Assembly (NCBI GenBank): GCA_029212785.1
Contig: JARGOG010000034.1
Location: 1 to 46,804 of the forward strand
From: Thalassobaculaceae bacterium
Lineage (GTDB): Bacteria; Pseudomonadota; Alphaproteobacteria; Thalassobaculales; Thalassobaculaceae
Length of the DNA stretch: 46,804 bases
Direction of reading: 5' to 3'
The notes beneath the pieces are model-generated. The model did no database searches. It was not told the DNA's origin and saw only the letters and a list, made by a program, of their open reading frames with translations. Each line of letters begins with the position of its first letter. The first letter of the stretch is position 1. Below are positions 1 through 9,133 of this stretch, piece by piece. A program made the position numbers and the translations under genes.

Positions 1-64
1 CCTCTTCGCGCAGGGTCTCTTCGGCGGCGGCCAGAAGCTCGCCCCGGTTCGGCCGGTCGCTCAT
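1..64 (-). CDS. DUF6285 domain protein, N-terminal fragment (runs off the window)
   Basis: Only the first 21 codons are inside the window. The start codon is the reverse complement of bases 62-64 and overlaps the TGA of the upstream phosphotransferase gene as ATGA, so the two are almost certainly translationally coupled. The N-terminus (MSDRPNRGELLAAAEETLRE) resembles DUF6285 proteins, whose genes commonly follow an APH-type phosphotransferase and an acyl-CoA dehydrogenase gene. The function of DUF6285 is unknown. The assignment rests on a very short segment plus context. Confidence 0.55.
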   Translation of the reverse strand, partial: MSDRPNRGELLAAAEETLREE

Positions 65-1089
65 CAGCCCTTCTCCTCAAGTTCCCGGATTCGGGTCAGG
101 ACGTCGAACTCCATCTCGACCGCCTTGCGCCCGGTAAGCGCCAGCTCCATCGAATGTTCCTCGCCGGACAGGTGCCGCTCGCCCTGGTGCAGGGCGATGA
201 TCGCCCAGCGCACCGTGGCCAGAACTTCCCAATAGCCGACATGGGCCCAGTCCAACCCGTGCCCGGCCTCTGCCTCGTATCCCCGTCGCAGATCCGCGAG
301 ATCGCCGATCCCGCCGACGGTGCGGTCGTCGACGCCGAAGCGCCAGCAGCGTGCGCAGATCCAGCCGACATCCTCCATCGGATCAGACCAGCTCGCGAAC
401 TCCCAGTCGAGCACCGCGGTCACCACCGGCCCGTCCACCATGATGTTGCCGCAGCGGAAGTCGCCATGGCCGAGGACGGAGGCGCTGTTCGCCGGTGTGT
501 TGATCTCGAGCCAGCGGATGGCCCATTCCAGCGCCGGATAGGCCTGGGGCAGGGCGTCGAGCTGGGACCGGAATTCGTCGAGCCGACGGGTGACGGGCGG
601 GCGCGGATCCCGTGTCAGAAACGCCAGATCGTCGCGCGGCGGCGTGACCGAGTGGATGCGCGCGAGTTCCCGACCGATCGCCGCGGTGAGTGCCGGGCGA
701 TGCGGATCCAGACTCTTGTCCCGCGAGAGGATGCGCGGGTTCGCGGTGCCGGTGGCCCGGCGCATCAGGTAGAACGGCTTGCCCAGCACCTTGCCGTCAC
801 CGTCCAGGGCCAGGGGCTCGGGTACGGTGGCGCCGGCGGCGAAGGCGGCCTGCAGCAGGGCAAATTCATGGGCGCGCGGATGACTGACCGACACGCCCGA
901 CGGCGCGTCCGTGCGCAACACCAGGGCCAGCGCACCGGCATGTGCACCACCGACGATTTCTGCGTCGAGCTTCCAGTTCTCCTGGATCGCACCACCGGAC
1001 ATCTTGGTGGGCGGGGCGAGGTGCACGGACGTGGCGCCAAGCGTCTCTGTCATCCAAGCGGCGAGCGCATCAAGTTGGTCCGGTCTCAC
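64..1089 (-). CDS. Phosphotransferase family protein (APH / ACAD10-like kinase fold)
   Basis: 341-residue protein of the aminoglycoside-phosphotransferase-like kinase superfamily. The catalytic loop reads HGDFRCGN (around residue 208) and is followed by a metal-binding DWEFASWSDP segment, both diagnostic of the fold. Bacterial members next to DUF6285 and acyl-CoA dehydrogenase genes resemble the kinase half of ACAD10/ACAD11, which phosphorylates 4-hydroxyacyl-CoAs. A role in hydroxy-acid catabolism is therefore likelier than drug resistance. The downstream DUF6285 gene starts within its stop codon. The gene is divergent from ridA, with about 185 bp between them that must hold both promoters. 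Exact substrate unknown. Confidence 0.85.
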   Translation of the reverse strand: MRPDQLDALAAWMTETLGATSVHLAPPTKMSGGAIQENWKLDAEIVGGAHAGALALVLRTDAPSGVSVSHPRAHEFALLQAAFAAGATVPEPLALDGDGKVLGKPFYLMRRATGTANPRILSRDKSLDPHRPALTAAIGRELARIHSVTPPRDDLAFLTRDPRPPVTRRLDEFRSQLDALPQAYPALEWAIRWLEINTPANSASVLGHGDFRCGNIMVDGPVVTAVLDWEFASWSDPMEDVGWICARCWRFGVDDRTVGGIGDLADLRRGYEAEAGHGLDWAHVGYWEVLATVRWAIIALHQGERHLSGEEHSMELALTGRKAVEMEFDVLTRIRELEEKG

Positions 1090-1274
1090 GGGTTGGCGCT
1101 CCCGATGGGCGTGTCGACGGTCGGTGGGCAGGTGAATGCACGAAACGGGCAGGGCGTGTCCATCAGGGCTCGCTCGACAGGTGTGTCCTTGGGTAGGATG
1201 GCGGCGCCAACCTTAACGGCCTCGCACGCTAGCGGCTAGGTCACCCGAAAGAGCAGATCAGAAGGAACGATGCG

Positions 1275-1631
1275 ATGAGCATTCAGCGCTTCCAGACCGG
1301 CCAACGTATGAGTCAGGCCGTGGTGCATAACGGCACCGTCTACCTCGCCGGCCAGGTCGCCCAGGACAAGCAGGGCGCGAGCGCCGGCGAGCAGACCAAG
1401 AACATTCTCGATCGGATCGACGCGCTTCTGGCCGAGGCCGGCTCGGACAAGAGCAAGCTGCTGTCGGCGACGATCTGGCTGAATACCATGGACGACTTCG
1501 ATGCGATGAATGCCGAGTGGGATGCCTGGGTTCCGGCCGGTGCCGCTCCCGCGCGCGCCTGCGTCGAGTCTCCGCGCCTCGCCCGTCCGGTCTTCACGGT
1601 CGAGATCGGTGTGATCGCCGCGGTGGCCTAA
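1275..1631 (+). CDS. RidA family reactive-intermediate deaminase
   Basis: 118-residue RidA/YjgF/UK114-family protein. These form trimers and hydrolyse reactive enamine/imine intermediates such as 2-aminoacrylate released by PLP enzymes. The family core is present: LAGQVAQD near residue 25, ATIWLNTMDDF near 65-75, and a PARACVE motif whose Arg94 matches the substrate-carboxylate-binding arginine of active RidA. The start is preceded by an AAGGA ribosome site. It stands alone, divergent from the phosphotransferase. The subfamily is uncertain and some members are not deaminases. Confidence 0.88.
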   Translation: MSIQRFQTGQRMSQAVVHNGTVYLAGQVAQDKQGASAGEQTKNILDRIDALLAEAGSDKSKLLSATIWLNTMDDFDAMNAEWDAWVPAGAAPARACVESPRLARPVFTVEIGVIAAVA

Positions 1632-1834
1632 TCAAGCTGGGCGTCGGGGAAGCGGCATGAGCGTTATGGCCAGCGGCAGTCTCGACGCCCAGAAATCTCC
1701 GGCCCTGCAGGCCCCGGACTTCTTCGACACGGGGGGCATGTCGGGCCGGTGTCGCCGCCGATAGGGTGGTCCACGGGCATCTGGCTGCCCCAATCGATCC
1801 GGACTTCTACGGCACGATGTGAGGCGCGCCCGGT

Positions 1835-2377
1835 TCAGTCGGGCCGGTCGGTGCTGCGGGTGACCAGCCAGGCTTCCTGACCGGCGGTCTCGATCGCCGC
1901 CGGCCGACTTTGGCGGACCAGGGCGATGGCATCGGCCGGCGCCATTCCGCCGGCGATCAGCAGGGCGGCGGCGATCGTTCCGCTGCGCCCTCTGCCGCCG
2001 CGGCAATGAACGAGCACCTTGCCGCCGCTTTCCAACACGTCGAGCGCTTGCCGGCGATGGTTTCGCCAGCCGGACTCGAACGCCTCGTCGGGGTTGCCGT
2101 AATCGACGATCGGGGCGCGGATGATGGCGATGCCGACCCGCTTGAAGGCTTCGGCCAGGTTTGGCATGCCCGCGCGCTCCGCCTCCTCGTCCTCGACCAG
2201 GGACAGGACGAGATCAGCACTCCAGGCGCGAATCTCGTCGAAATCCTGTTCGGCTCGGGGCAGAGGGGCAATTGCGAGGCGGCCCGGCCAAGAGCCGCCT
2301 TGGATGGTGGCAAACGTGTAGGTCAGGCGACCTCGCGGATGAACTTGGTGATTTCCGGAAGGATGTTCTCGCGCCAT
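1835..2377 (-). CDS. Dual-specificity / tyrosine protein phosphatase-like protein
   Basis: 180 residues from the ATG at 2377. The P-loop HCRGGRGRSG gives the CX5R(S) signature of cysteine phosphatases, with nucleophile Cys125 and Arg131, and Asp92 in VDYGNP is a plausible general acid. It could dephosphorylate a protein, lipid or small molecule. The first 18 codons overlap the end of phaZ (stop at 2323), so the start is either this overlapping ATG or a non-canonical start nearer 2324; no strong ribosome site resolves this. It lies directly after phaZ on the same strand and may be cotranscribed with it. Confidence 0.78.
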   Translation of the reverse strand: MAREHPSGNHQVHPRGRLTYTFATIQGGSWPGRLAIAPLPRAEQDFDEIRAWSADLVLSLVEDEEAERAGMPNLAEAFKRVGIAIIRAPIVDYGNPDEAFESGWRNHRRQALDVLESGGKVLVHCRGGRGRSGTIAAALLIAGGMAPADAIALVRQSRPAAIETAGQEAWLVTRSTDRPD

Positions 2378-3540
2378 TTCCGACCGTTGAAGATGCCGTA
2401 GTGCCCGACGTTCTTCTCCAGATGATTCCGGCGGCGATTCTCCGGGATATTCACCGTCATTTCGTGCGCGGCGAGCGTCTGGCCGGGGGCGGAGATGTCG
2501 TCCTTCTCGCCCTCGATGGTCAGCATGGCGGTCTTCTTGATCATCTCAGGCCGCACCAGTTGGCCACGCCACCTCATGATGCCGCGCGGCAGCTCGCGTT
2601 CCTTGAACACCCGTTCCACGGTCTCGAGATAATACTCGGCCGGGACATCCATGACCGACAGGTACTCGTCGTAGAACCGCTGCTTGGCTTCGGCCTCCTC
2701 GCCGTCGCCTTCGACCAGGTGGCGGAACATCGCCAGATGGGCCGAGACATGGCGGTCGGGGTTCATGGCGATGAAGGCGCCGACCTGCATGAAGCCCGGA
2801 TAAACCCGACGGAAAGCCCCCGGATAGAATACCGGGACGCGGGTAATGCAGCGGGTCTCGAACCAGCTCATTGGGCGGGCGTCGGCCAGTTCCGTCACCA
2901 CGGTCGGAGCCGCATGCGGGTCGATCGGGCCACCCATCAGCGTCATGGACGCGGGCTGTGCCGGATCGTCCATCTCGGCCATCAGGGCGACGGTCGCCAG
3001 CGTGATCGGGGCCGGCTGACAAACGGCGACGAGGTGCACATCGGGGCCGAGATGGCGAATGAAGTCCATCAACAGCGCGATGTAGTCGTCCAGATGGAAC
3101 GCACCGTCGCTCAGGGGGATTGAACGGGCGTCCTTCCAGTCGGTCACATAGACATCATGTTCTTTGATGAGGCCTTTGATGGTCCCGCGCAGCAGCGTGG
3201 CGTAGTGGCCGGAGACGGGGGCCACCAGCAGGACCTTGGGGTCCTTGCGCTCGGTGTCCCGGAAGACGTGAACGAGATCGCAGAACGGAGTCTCGAGTAC
3301 CGGATCGAAACTGACCGGCACCGCGCCGTCCGGCGTCTCGGCGAAATCGATCTCCCAGTCCGGTTTGCCGCGATCTTTGATCACGCCATCCAGCACTTCC
3401 ATGCTGGCTTCGATCGCCTTTCCGAAGGCCATGTAGGACAGGGGGGCAAAGGGATGACCGTTCAGAGCCTTGGAGGCTTGGGTCAGAAAGCGCATTGGCG
3501 CCATGAACGCGCGCTGAGTTTCGTACATCGAGTAGAGCAA
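2323..3540 (-). CDS. phaZ: Intracellular polyhydroxyalkanoate depolymerase
   Basis: 405-residue PhaZ of the intracellular PHB depolymerase family, which mobilises native PHA granules. The family uses a cysteine nucleophile instead of the lipase serine. Here it is Cys174 in VAVCQPAP, with Asp347 in EGEKDD and His380 in VGHYGIFNG completing a triad that fits the well-studied Cys183/Asp355/His388 enzyme of Ralstonia (Cupriavidus) eutropha. The start chosen is TTG at 3540, seven bases after a GAGGGA ribosome site, giving the usual MLYSMYE N-terminus; an upstream ATG at 3603 would add 21 atypical residues. It implies that the organism stores PHA. Confidence 0.93.
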   Translation of the reverse strand: MLYSMYETQRAFMAPMRFLTQASKALNGHPFAPLSYMAFGKAIEASMEVLDGVIKDRGKPDWEIDFAETPDGAVPVSFDPVLETPFCDLVHVFRDTERKDPKVLLVAPVSGHYATLLRGTIKGLIKEHDVYVTDWKDARSIPLSDGAFHLDDYIALLMDFIRHLGPDVHLVAVCQPAPITLATVALMAEMDDPAQPASMTLMGGPIDPHAAPTVVTELADARPMSWFETRCITRVPVFYPGAFRRVYPGFMQVGAFIAMNPDRHVSAHLAMFRHLVEGDGEEAEAKQRFYDEYLSVMDVPAEYYLETVERVFKERELPRGIMRWRGQLVRPEMIKKTAMLTIEGEKDDISAPGQTLAAHEMTVNIPENRRRNHLEKNVGHYGIFNGRKWRENILPEITKFIREVA

Positions 3541-3650
3541 GCTGGTCCCTCGACTATGTTGTCGGTTTTCGCAACTGCGAAAGGGCCGGAAGCTGACAGC
3601 CAAACGGGCTGTGACGCAACCCCTAATATAGCGAAATCACTTATGGTCTC

Positions 3651-3666
3651 TTAACGAAAACGTTAA
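3651..3666. promoter_or_regulatory. Short palindrome TTAACG-AAAA-CGTTAA in a divergent intergenic region
   Basis: Perfect 6-bp inverted repeat with a 4-base A spacer, inside the AT-richer 3541-3744 gap between phaZ (leftward) and the peroxiredoxin-like gene (rightward). Its symmetry and position between divergent starts suit a dimeric repressor or activator site. No specific regulator is recognised, and short AT-rich palindromes can occur by chance. Confidence 0.3.
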
Positions 3667-3744
3667 TTGCGACTGCCTGTTTGCACCGGTTCACTGCATG
3701 CAGCGAAGAACGACGACTGAATCGTTTTCATGGAGGATGCGAAG

Positions 3745-4260
3745 ATGGGAAACAAACCTTCGGCCGGTTCCGACCTGCCAGAGATGACGCTGTCGGCCGT
3801 CGGTGGCGGCGACGTGACTCTGGGCGGCAAGCGCGACGGCTGGCAGGCGATCTTCGTGTACCGCGGCCTGCATTGCCCGATCTGCAAGACCTATCTCGGA
3901 AAGCTGGAAGCCAAGCTCGGCGAGTTTGCCGAGCTCGGCGCCGAGGTCGTGGCGGTCTCCGGCGACCCCAAGGAGAAGGCCGAGGCCTTCGCCGCGGAGG
4001 TCGGGCTGACGATGCCGGTTGGCTACGGCATGAGCGTCGAGCAGATGCGCGCGTTGGGCCTCTACATCTCGGCGCCCCGCAACGACACCGAAACCGACCG
4101 GCCGTTCCCGGAGCCGGGTCTGTTCGTCACGACTCCGGAAGGCAAGCTGCAGATCGTCGAGATCGCGAATGCTCCTTTCGTCCGCCCGGACCTGGACCTG
4201 GTGGTGCGGGGGCTGAACCGGGGCAAGGACGGTTATCCAGTGCGCGGCACGATGGCGTGA
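3745..4260 (+). CDS. Peroxiredoxin-like protein (AhpC/TSA, thioredoxin fold)
   Basis: 171-residue thioredoxin-fold protein of the AhpC/TSA peroxiredoxin-like family. The active-site region reads YRGLHCPICKTYLG with Cys44 and Cys47 in a CPIC arrangement, more like a thioredoxin/PrxQ-like redox pair than a typical 2-Cys peroxiredoxin (TxxC). It probably acts in the cytoplasm as a thiol peroxidase or disulfide reductase. The start was set at ATG 3745 because GGAGG lies eight bases upstream (3732-3736); the ATG at 3730 has no such site. Substrate unknown. Confidence 0.85.
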   Translation: MGNKPSAGSDLPEMTLSAVGGGDVTLGGKRDGWQAIFVYRGLHCPICKTYLGKLEAKLGEFAELGAEVVAVSGDPKEKAEAFAAEVGLTMPVGYGMSVEQMRALGLYISAPRNDTETDRPFPEPGLFVTTPEGKLQIVEIANAPFVRPDLDLVVRGLNRGKDGYPVRGTMA

Positions 4261-4281
4261 TCCGATTGGGCGGAGGGCATG

Positions 4282-5016
4282 TCAGGCGACGGCCATCCGC
4301 TCCTTCACGCGGTTGACGTAAGTGTTTATCGCCCGGGCCAACTCGCCGCTCTGTTCTTCCGGCGTGTTCTCGGTGAACACGACCTTGCCGCCCTCGATCC
4401 GGGTGCGGCGCAGATAGTCGATCAGATGTCCGCCGGCCTGGGCGATCACCAATGTGCGCGGCCAGTATCGGTAGTCACCGATCTGGCTCAGCGCGTTGAC
4501 GAAGGCCACGTCCTCGCCGCCTGCGGGGCCGAGGAAGACGGGATCTTCCGGGAACCCGCCCATGGCCAGGAAGGTCTCCCGGCGGACGACGAGGCCGCTG
4601 GCCGTCACCATGTCCGAATTGCGCCGGCGCTGATCGTCGAACTCTGGGGTCAGATCCTGCGGTAGTCCCTCGTATCGCACCGCCGGATGGACCCCGTCCG
4701 CCTCCGGATTCTCCCGCAGGAACCCCTGCACCGACGCGCCGAATCCGTCGGCGACGGCGTCATCGGCATCCAGGAACACGAGATAGGGCTGCCGTGCCAG
4801 GCCGGCCCCGTGGTTGCGCGCGGCGGCCGGACCCCGGTTGGCGCCAAGCGAGACGAAGCGCGCGCCGGCGGCTTCCGCGGTCGCGCGGGCGGCATCCAGC
4901 GCTTCCGGATCGGAGCCGTCGTCGACGACGATCCATTCCGCGGCCTCGGCTTTGGCGGCCAGAGCGTGGGGCAGGGTCTTCGCGTGGTTGAAGTGCGGGA
5001 TGACAACGGTGAACAT
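4282..5016 (-). CDS. Glycosyltransferase family 2 protein
   Basis: 244 residues with a GT-A glycosyltransferase fold. It opens with MFTVVIPHFNHAKTLPHAL, has VVDDGS near residue 30 and the metal/nucleotide-sugar DxD motif in FLDADD (Asp83, Asp85). The protein is short, contains little beyond the catalytic domain and shows no membrane segment, so it is probably a cytoplasmic transferase for a surface glycan. ATG 5016 gives the standard family start; a GTG at 5034 behind a GGCGGGA stretch is an alternative. It is divergent from the amidase operon and has no other glycan genes beside it. Confidence 0.85.
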   Translation of the reverse strand: MFTVVIPHFNHAKTLPHALAAKAEAAEWIVVDDGSDPEALDAARATAEAAGARFVSLGANRGPAAARNHGAGLARQPYLVFLDADDAVADGFGASVQGFLRENPEADGVHPAVRYEGLPQDLTPEFDDQRRRNSDMVTASGLVVRRETFLAMGGFPEDPVFLGPAGGEDVAFVNALSQIGDYRYWPRTLVIAQAGGHLIDYLRRTRIEGGKVVFTENTPEEQSGELARAINTYVNRVKERMAVA

Positions 5017-5101
5017 GGACAGAGCGATACTCACCGCGTCCCGCCTTTGCAACAATCCATCAGGTCGGCCCGTGCCGACTGCAGATCCTCGGGAGGGCCC
5101 C

Positions 5102-6529
5102 ATGGCCGCGTTTGCCGATTACATGACCCATGACGCCCTGTCGCTGGCGGGCCTGATCCGCGCCGGCGAGGTGACCGGGGAAGAAGTGCTGGAGGCGGCG
5201 CTGGAGCGGGCGGATGCGGTCAATCCGACTCTCAACGCCATCGTCAGCCGCAATGACGGCGCGGCGCGCGGACGGGTGGCCGGCGATGTGCCAGAGGGCC
5301 CGCTCGCCGGCGTACCGTTCCTGCTGAAGGATCTGGGCGCCATGCAGGAGGGCGTGTCCATGGGCAACGGCTCTCGGTTGTGGAAGGACTTCATCGCCCC
5401 GATCGACGTCACCTACACGGAACGGGCGGAAGCGGCCGGTCTGGTGATCTTCGGGCGCACGAACACGCCGGAACTGGGGATCGCGTGGACGACCGAGCCG
5501 GTGGCCAACGGTCCGACCCGCAATCCCTGGAACCTCGACCACTCGGCCGGCGGATCGTCCGGCGGCGCGGCGGCGGCGGTGGCGGCGGGAATCGTGCCGG
5601 TGGCGCACGCGACCGACGGCGGTGGTTCGATCCGGATACCGGCGGCCAATTGCGGGCTGTTCGGCCTGAAGCCGACCCGGGCGCGCAACCCGGCGGGTCC
5701 GGTGGTGGGCGAGGGTTGGTCCGGCCTGTCGACCGGTCACGTTGTCAGCCGCAGCGTGCGGGACAGCGCCGCCCTGCTGGACGCGACCCACGGCCCGGCG
5801 CCGGGCGACCCCTACGCCGCCCCGATCCCGAACGGCGCTTTCCTGGACGAGGTCGGCCGCGACCCGGGCAAGCTGCGGGTGGCCCTTCACCTGACCGGGC
5901 TCGACGGCACGCCGCTGCATCCCGAGAACAAGGCTGCGGCAGAGGCTGCGGCCAAACTCTTCGCCGATCTCGGCCATGAGGTCGAGGAGGCGATGCCGGA
6001 ACTCGATACCGCCGCCCTGCGCGATGCGCTGAACGTGATCATCGCCGGCAACCTGTGGGTCGGCATCTCCGCGCGCTGCAAGCAGCTCGACAGGGAGCCC
6101 GATGGCGAGGGGCTGGAGAAGGTGACCTGGGCCTGGGCGAAGTACGGGCGGGAGCGGCTCGCCTCCGATTATGCCGGCGCCGTCGCGGCGATCCATCAGG
6201 CCGGCCGCCAGCTCGCCGCGTTCTACGAACGCTACGACGTCATGCTGTCGACGGTAATGCGGAACCCGCCGCGTCCGCTCGGCTATCTCGGACAGGACAC
6301 CCGCGATCTGGACGACTATCTCGACGCGCTGGCCGACGAAATGCCGGTCACGCCGCTCGCCAACATGACGGGCACGCCGGCCATGTCGCTGCCGCTCGCC
6401 TGGAGCCACGACGGACTGCCGATCGGCATTCATGTGGGCGGAGCGTTCGGGCGTGAGGACCTTCTGCTACGCCTTGCCGCACAGATCGAGGCCGCACATC
6501 CCTGGGCCGACAAGCGGCCGGAGGTCTGA
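5102..6529 (+). CDS. Amidase (amidase-signature family), first of a tandem pair
   Basis: 475-residue amidase-signature hydrolase. The Ser-cisSer-Lys triad is visible: Lys76 in LLKD, cis-Ser152 in GGSSGG and nucleophile Ser176 in GGGSIRIPA. The 24-residue spacing between the serines is the same as in FAAH. These enzymes hydrolyse carboxamides or act as GatA-like transamidases; the absence of GatB/GatC and the catabolic neighbours favour a carboxamide hydrolase. The start ATG follows a GGGAGGG ribosome site. Four bases separate its stop from the next amidase start, and an acyl-CoA dehydrogenase follows, so the three form one operon. Confidence 0.92.
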   Translation: MAAFADYMTHDALSLAGLIRAGEVTGEEVLEAALERADAVNPTLNAIVSRNDGAARGRVAGDVPEGPLAGVPFLLKDLGAMQEGVSMGNGSRLWKDFIAPIDVTYTERAEAAGLVIFGRTNTPELGIAWTTEPVANGPTRNPWNLDHSAGGSSGGAAAAVAAGIVPVAHATDGGGSIRIPAANCGLFGLKPTRARNPAGPVVGEGWSGLSTGHVVSRSVRDSAALLDATHGPAPGDPYAAPIPNGAFLDEVGRDPGKLRVALHLTGLDGTPLHPENKAAAEAAAKLFADLGHEVEEAMPELDTAALRDALNVIIAGNLWVGISARCKQLDREPDGEGLEKVTWAWAKYGRERLASDYAGAVAAIHQAGRQLAAFYERYDVMLSTVMRNPPRPLGYLGQDTRDLDDYLDALADEMPVTPLANMTGTPAMSLPLAWSHDGLPIGIHVGGAFGREDLLLRLAAQIEAAHPWADKRPEV

Positions 6530-6533
6530 GCCC

Positions 6534-7961
6534 ATGCTGAGTTTCGAGGACTACGTTGCCGAGGACGCGTTGGGTCTGGCGAAGCTGATCCGAGACGGAG
6601 AGGTCTCCGCCCTGGAGGTCGTCGAGGCCGCGCTCGCCCGCGCCGATGCGGTGGAGCCGGAGATCAACGCCCTCGTCGCCCGCCGGGACGACGAGGTCCG
6701 GGCGCAGGCGGCGGCACCGCTCGGCGACGGTCCGTTCGCCGGGGTGCCCTTCGTCTTCAAGGACCTGTTCTGCTGGCAGGCGGGCTGGCCGGCGGAGGCC
6801 GGCTCCAGGCTCTGGAAGGGATTCGTCGCCCCGCTGGATTTCACCCATACGGCGCGCGTGAAGGCCAGCGGCGCCATTCCGATCGCCCGGACCACCACGT
6901 CGGAATACGGGATCAGCATTTCCACCGAGACGGCGGCCTGTGGGGCGACCCGCAATCCCTGGAACCTGGATCATTCCTCGGGCGGTTCCTCCGGTGGCAC
7001 GGCGTCGGCGGTGGCCGCCGGCATCGTCCCGATGGGCCATGGCAGCGATGGCGGCGGGTCGATCCGCATTCCCGCCGCCAATTGCGGCCTGTTCGGCCTG
7101 AAGCCGACGCGTGGCCGCAACCCGTTCGGGCCTTTCGCCGGCGAGGGTTGGGCCGGGCTCGCCACCCAACATGTGCTGTCACGCAGCGTGCGGGACAGTG
7201 CCGCCATGCTGGACGTCACCCAGGGCCCGGAGCCGGGTGATCCTTATGCCTGCCCGCCGCCGACGCGGCCGTTCCTGGACGAAGTCGGGGTCGATCCCGG
7301 GCGCCTGCGGGTCGCCTATCACCTGACCGGTCTCGGCGGAGCGCCGCTCGATCCGGTCAACCGGGCGGCGGTGCTGGACGCGGTCGATCTGTTGCGGGCG
7401 CTCGGTCACGAGGTCGAGGAGGCCTATCCCGAGGTCGACACCGAGTTGCTCGGCCCGGCGATGATCGCGGTGATCGCCGCCAATCAGAAACTGGCACTTG
7501 AGAGTCGCTACAAGGAGCTTGGGCGGGTGCCTGAGAAAGACGACGTCGAGGAGATCACCCGATCCTTCGCCGAGCGCGGGGAATCCGTGACGGCGGCCGA
7601 TTATGCGGCGGCGCTGCTTGCATTCCACCAACTGAGCCGCCGCTTCGGCAGGTTCTTCGAGCGCCATGACGTGCTGGTCTCGACGGTCCTGGCCCAACCG
7701 CCGGCCCCGATCGGCGAGATCCGCACCGATACCGGCGATGCCGACAGTTTTCTGGAAATGGGATGGAAACGGATGCCCGTGACCCAATACTTCAACATGA
7801 CCGGCTGCCCGGCCATGTCCGTTCCCCTGTGTTGGAGCCCGGACGGTCTGCCGATCGGTATCCATGTGGGGGCGGCGTTCGGACGCGAGGACTTGCTGTT
7901 CCGCCTGGCGGGCCAGCTCGAGGAGACCCGACCCTGGTTCCATCGGAGGCCGACGCTGTGA
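6534..7961 (+). CDS. Amidase (amidase-signature family), second of a tandem pair
   Basis: 475 residues, exactly the length of the amidase before it and collinear with it without obvious gaps: Lys76, cis-Ser152 and Ser176 have the same residue numbers in both. The conserved core ([15 protein letters not shown], then [20 protein letters not shown]) is nearly identical, while the segment at residues 77-90 and the C-terminal third differ most, suggesting duplication then change of substrate preference. It starts four bases after the first amidase and its TGA overlaps the GTG of the acyl-CoA dehydrogenase. Substrate unknown. Confidence 0.92.
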   Translation: MLSFEDYVAEDALGLAKLIRDGEVSALEVVEAALARADAVEPEINALVARRDDEVRAQAAAPLGDGPFAGVPFVFKDLFCWQAGWPAEAGSRLWKGFVAPLDFTHTARVKASGAIPIARTTTSEYGISISTETAACGATRNPWNLDHSSGGSSGGTASAVAAGIVPMGHGSDGGGSIRIPAANCGLFGLKPTRGRNPFGPFAGEGWAGLATQHVLSRSVRDSAAMLDVTQGPEPGDPYACPPPTRPFLDEVGVDPGRLRVAYHLTGLGGAPLDPVNRAAVLDAVDLLRALGHEVEEAYPEVDTELLGPAMIAVIAANQKLALESRYKELGRVPEKDDVEEITRSFAERGESVTAADYAAALLAFHQLSRRFGRFFERHDVLVSTVLAQPPAPIGEIRTDTGDADSFLEMGWKRMPVTQYFNMTGCPAMSVPLCWSPDGLPIGIHVGAAFGREDLLFRLAGQLEETRPWFHRRPTL

Positions 7962-9124
7962 GTTACGGACTGACACAAGACCAGGACGAACTGGTTGCCG
8001 CCGTTGGCCGGGTGGTCGATCGCTTCGACGCGGTCTATTGGCGCGACAAGGATGCCAGCGCGGTCTTTCCGCATGAATTCGCGGCCGCGATGGCGGAAGG
8101 CGGGTGGCTCGGCATCGCCATGCCTGAGGAGGTCGGCGGCGCCGGGCTCGGCGTCACGGAAGCGGCGTTGATGATGGAGCGGGTCGCCCATTCCCCCGGC
8201 GCCATGGCCGCCGCGTCGTCGATCCACATTAATATCTTCGGTCTGCACCCGGTCGTCGTCTTCGGTACGCCCGAGCAGCGCCAGCGCTTTCTGCCGCCGC
8301 TGATCGCCGGCGAGGAGCGGGGCTGCTTCGGCGTGACGGAGCCGGACTCGGGGTTGGATACCGGTCGCCTGAAGACCCGCGCCGAGCGGGACGGGGACAT
8401 CTATCGGATCACTGGCCGCAAGATCTGGACCTCGACCGCCCAGGAGGCGGACCGGGTGCTGCTGATCGCCCGTACCAGCCCGATCGAGGCGGGCAGGAAG
8501 CCGACCGAAGGTCTGACCCTGTTCTATGCGCCGCTTGACCGTTCCAAGGTCGAGGTCCGCGCGATCGACAAGATGGGCCGCCACGCCGTCGATTCGAACA
8601 TGCTGTTCATCGACGGGTTGGAGGTCGCGGTCGGGGACCGGATTGGCGAAGAGGGGCAGGGGTTTCAGTGCCTGCTGCACGGCCTCAACCCGGAGCGCAT
8701 CCTGATCGCGGCGGAAGCGATCGGCGTTGGTCGCCAGGCTCTGGCCGCTGCCACCGACTACGCCCGGGAGCGGGAGGTCTTCGGCCGGCCGATCGGCCAG
8801 AATCAGGCGATCCAGCATCCGCTGGCCGAATGCTGGATGGCGCTGGAGGCGGCCTGGCTGATGGTGCTGAAGGCGGCGTCTCTCTACGATGCGGGGCAGC
8901 CCTGCGGTGCCGAGGCCAATTCGGCCAAGTATCTGGCCGGTGAGGCGGCGTTCCGGGCCTGCGAGCGGGCGGTGATGACGCTTGGCGGTATGGGATACGC
9001 GGCGGAATACGACGTTGAACGTTATTTCCGAGAGGTGCTGATCACCCGTATCGCCCCGGTCTCGCCGGAGCTGATCAAGTGCTTCATCGCCGAACGGGTG
9101 CTCGGGCTGCCGCGCAGCTACTGA
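7958..9124 (+). CDS. Acyl-CoA dehydrogenase
   Basis: 388-residue FAD-dependent acyl-CoA dehydrogenase starting at GTG 7958, which overlaps the stop of the second amidase (GTGA). The family landmarks are in order: FGVTEPDSGLDT near residue 127, FGRPIGQNQAIQHPLAE near 275-290, and LGGMGYAAEYDVERYFRE near 345-360, the last containing the usual C-terminal substrate-loop region. It introduces a 2,3-double bond into an acyl-CoA and passes electrons to ETF. Coupling to two amidases suggests that an acid released by amide hydrolysis is activated and then oxidised, although no CoA ligase is in the operon. Confidence 0.9.
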   Translation: MSYGLTQDQDELVAAVGRVVDRFDAVYWRDKDASAVFPHEFAAAMAEGGWLGIAMPEEVGGAGLGVTEAALMMERVAHSPGAMAAASSIHINIFGLHPVVVFGTPEQRQRFLPPLIAGEERGCFGVTEPDSGLDTGRLKTRAERDGDIYRITGRKIWTSTAQEADRVLLIARTSPIEAGRKPTEGLTLFYAPLDRSKVEVRAIDKMGRHAVDSNMLFIDGLEVAVGDRIGEEGQGFQCLLHGLNPERILIAAEAIGVGRQALAAATDYAREREVFGRPIGQNQAIQHPLAECWMALEAAWLMVLKAASLYDAGQPCGAEANSAKYLAGEAAFRACERAVMTLGGMGYAAEYDVERYFREVLITRIAPVSPELIKCFIAERVLGLPRSY

Positions 9125-9133
9125 CCCGATAGA

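Noticed and set aside
154-1239. 361-codon open frame on the plus strand opposite the phosphotransferase
   Set aside because: No recognisable motif, and the opposite strand carries the kinase-fold motifs.
1657-1822. Possible small frameshifted coding remnant (GVAADRVVHGHLAAPIDPDF in one frame after a short ORF)
   Set aside because: Too short to assign, not linked to a family, and it lies in the convergent gap after ridA; recorded only as an unexplained stretch.
5060-6433. 457-codon open frame on the minus strand opposite the first amidase
   Set aside because: Arg/Gly-rich composition, no domain; the plus-strand amidase has a full catalytic triad and ribosome site.
5102-6529. gatA of the tRNA-dependent amidotransferase
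   Set aside because: No gatB or gatC nearby, and two near-copies in an operon with an acyl-CoA dehydrogenase point to a catabolic amidase.
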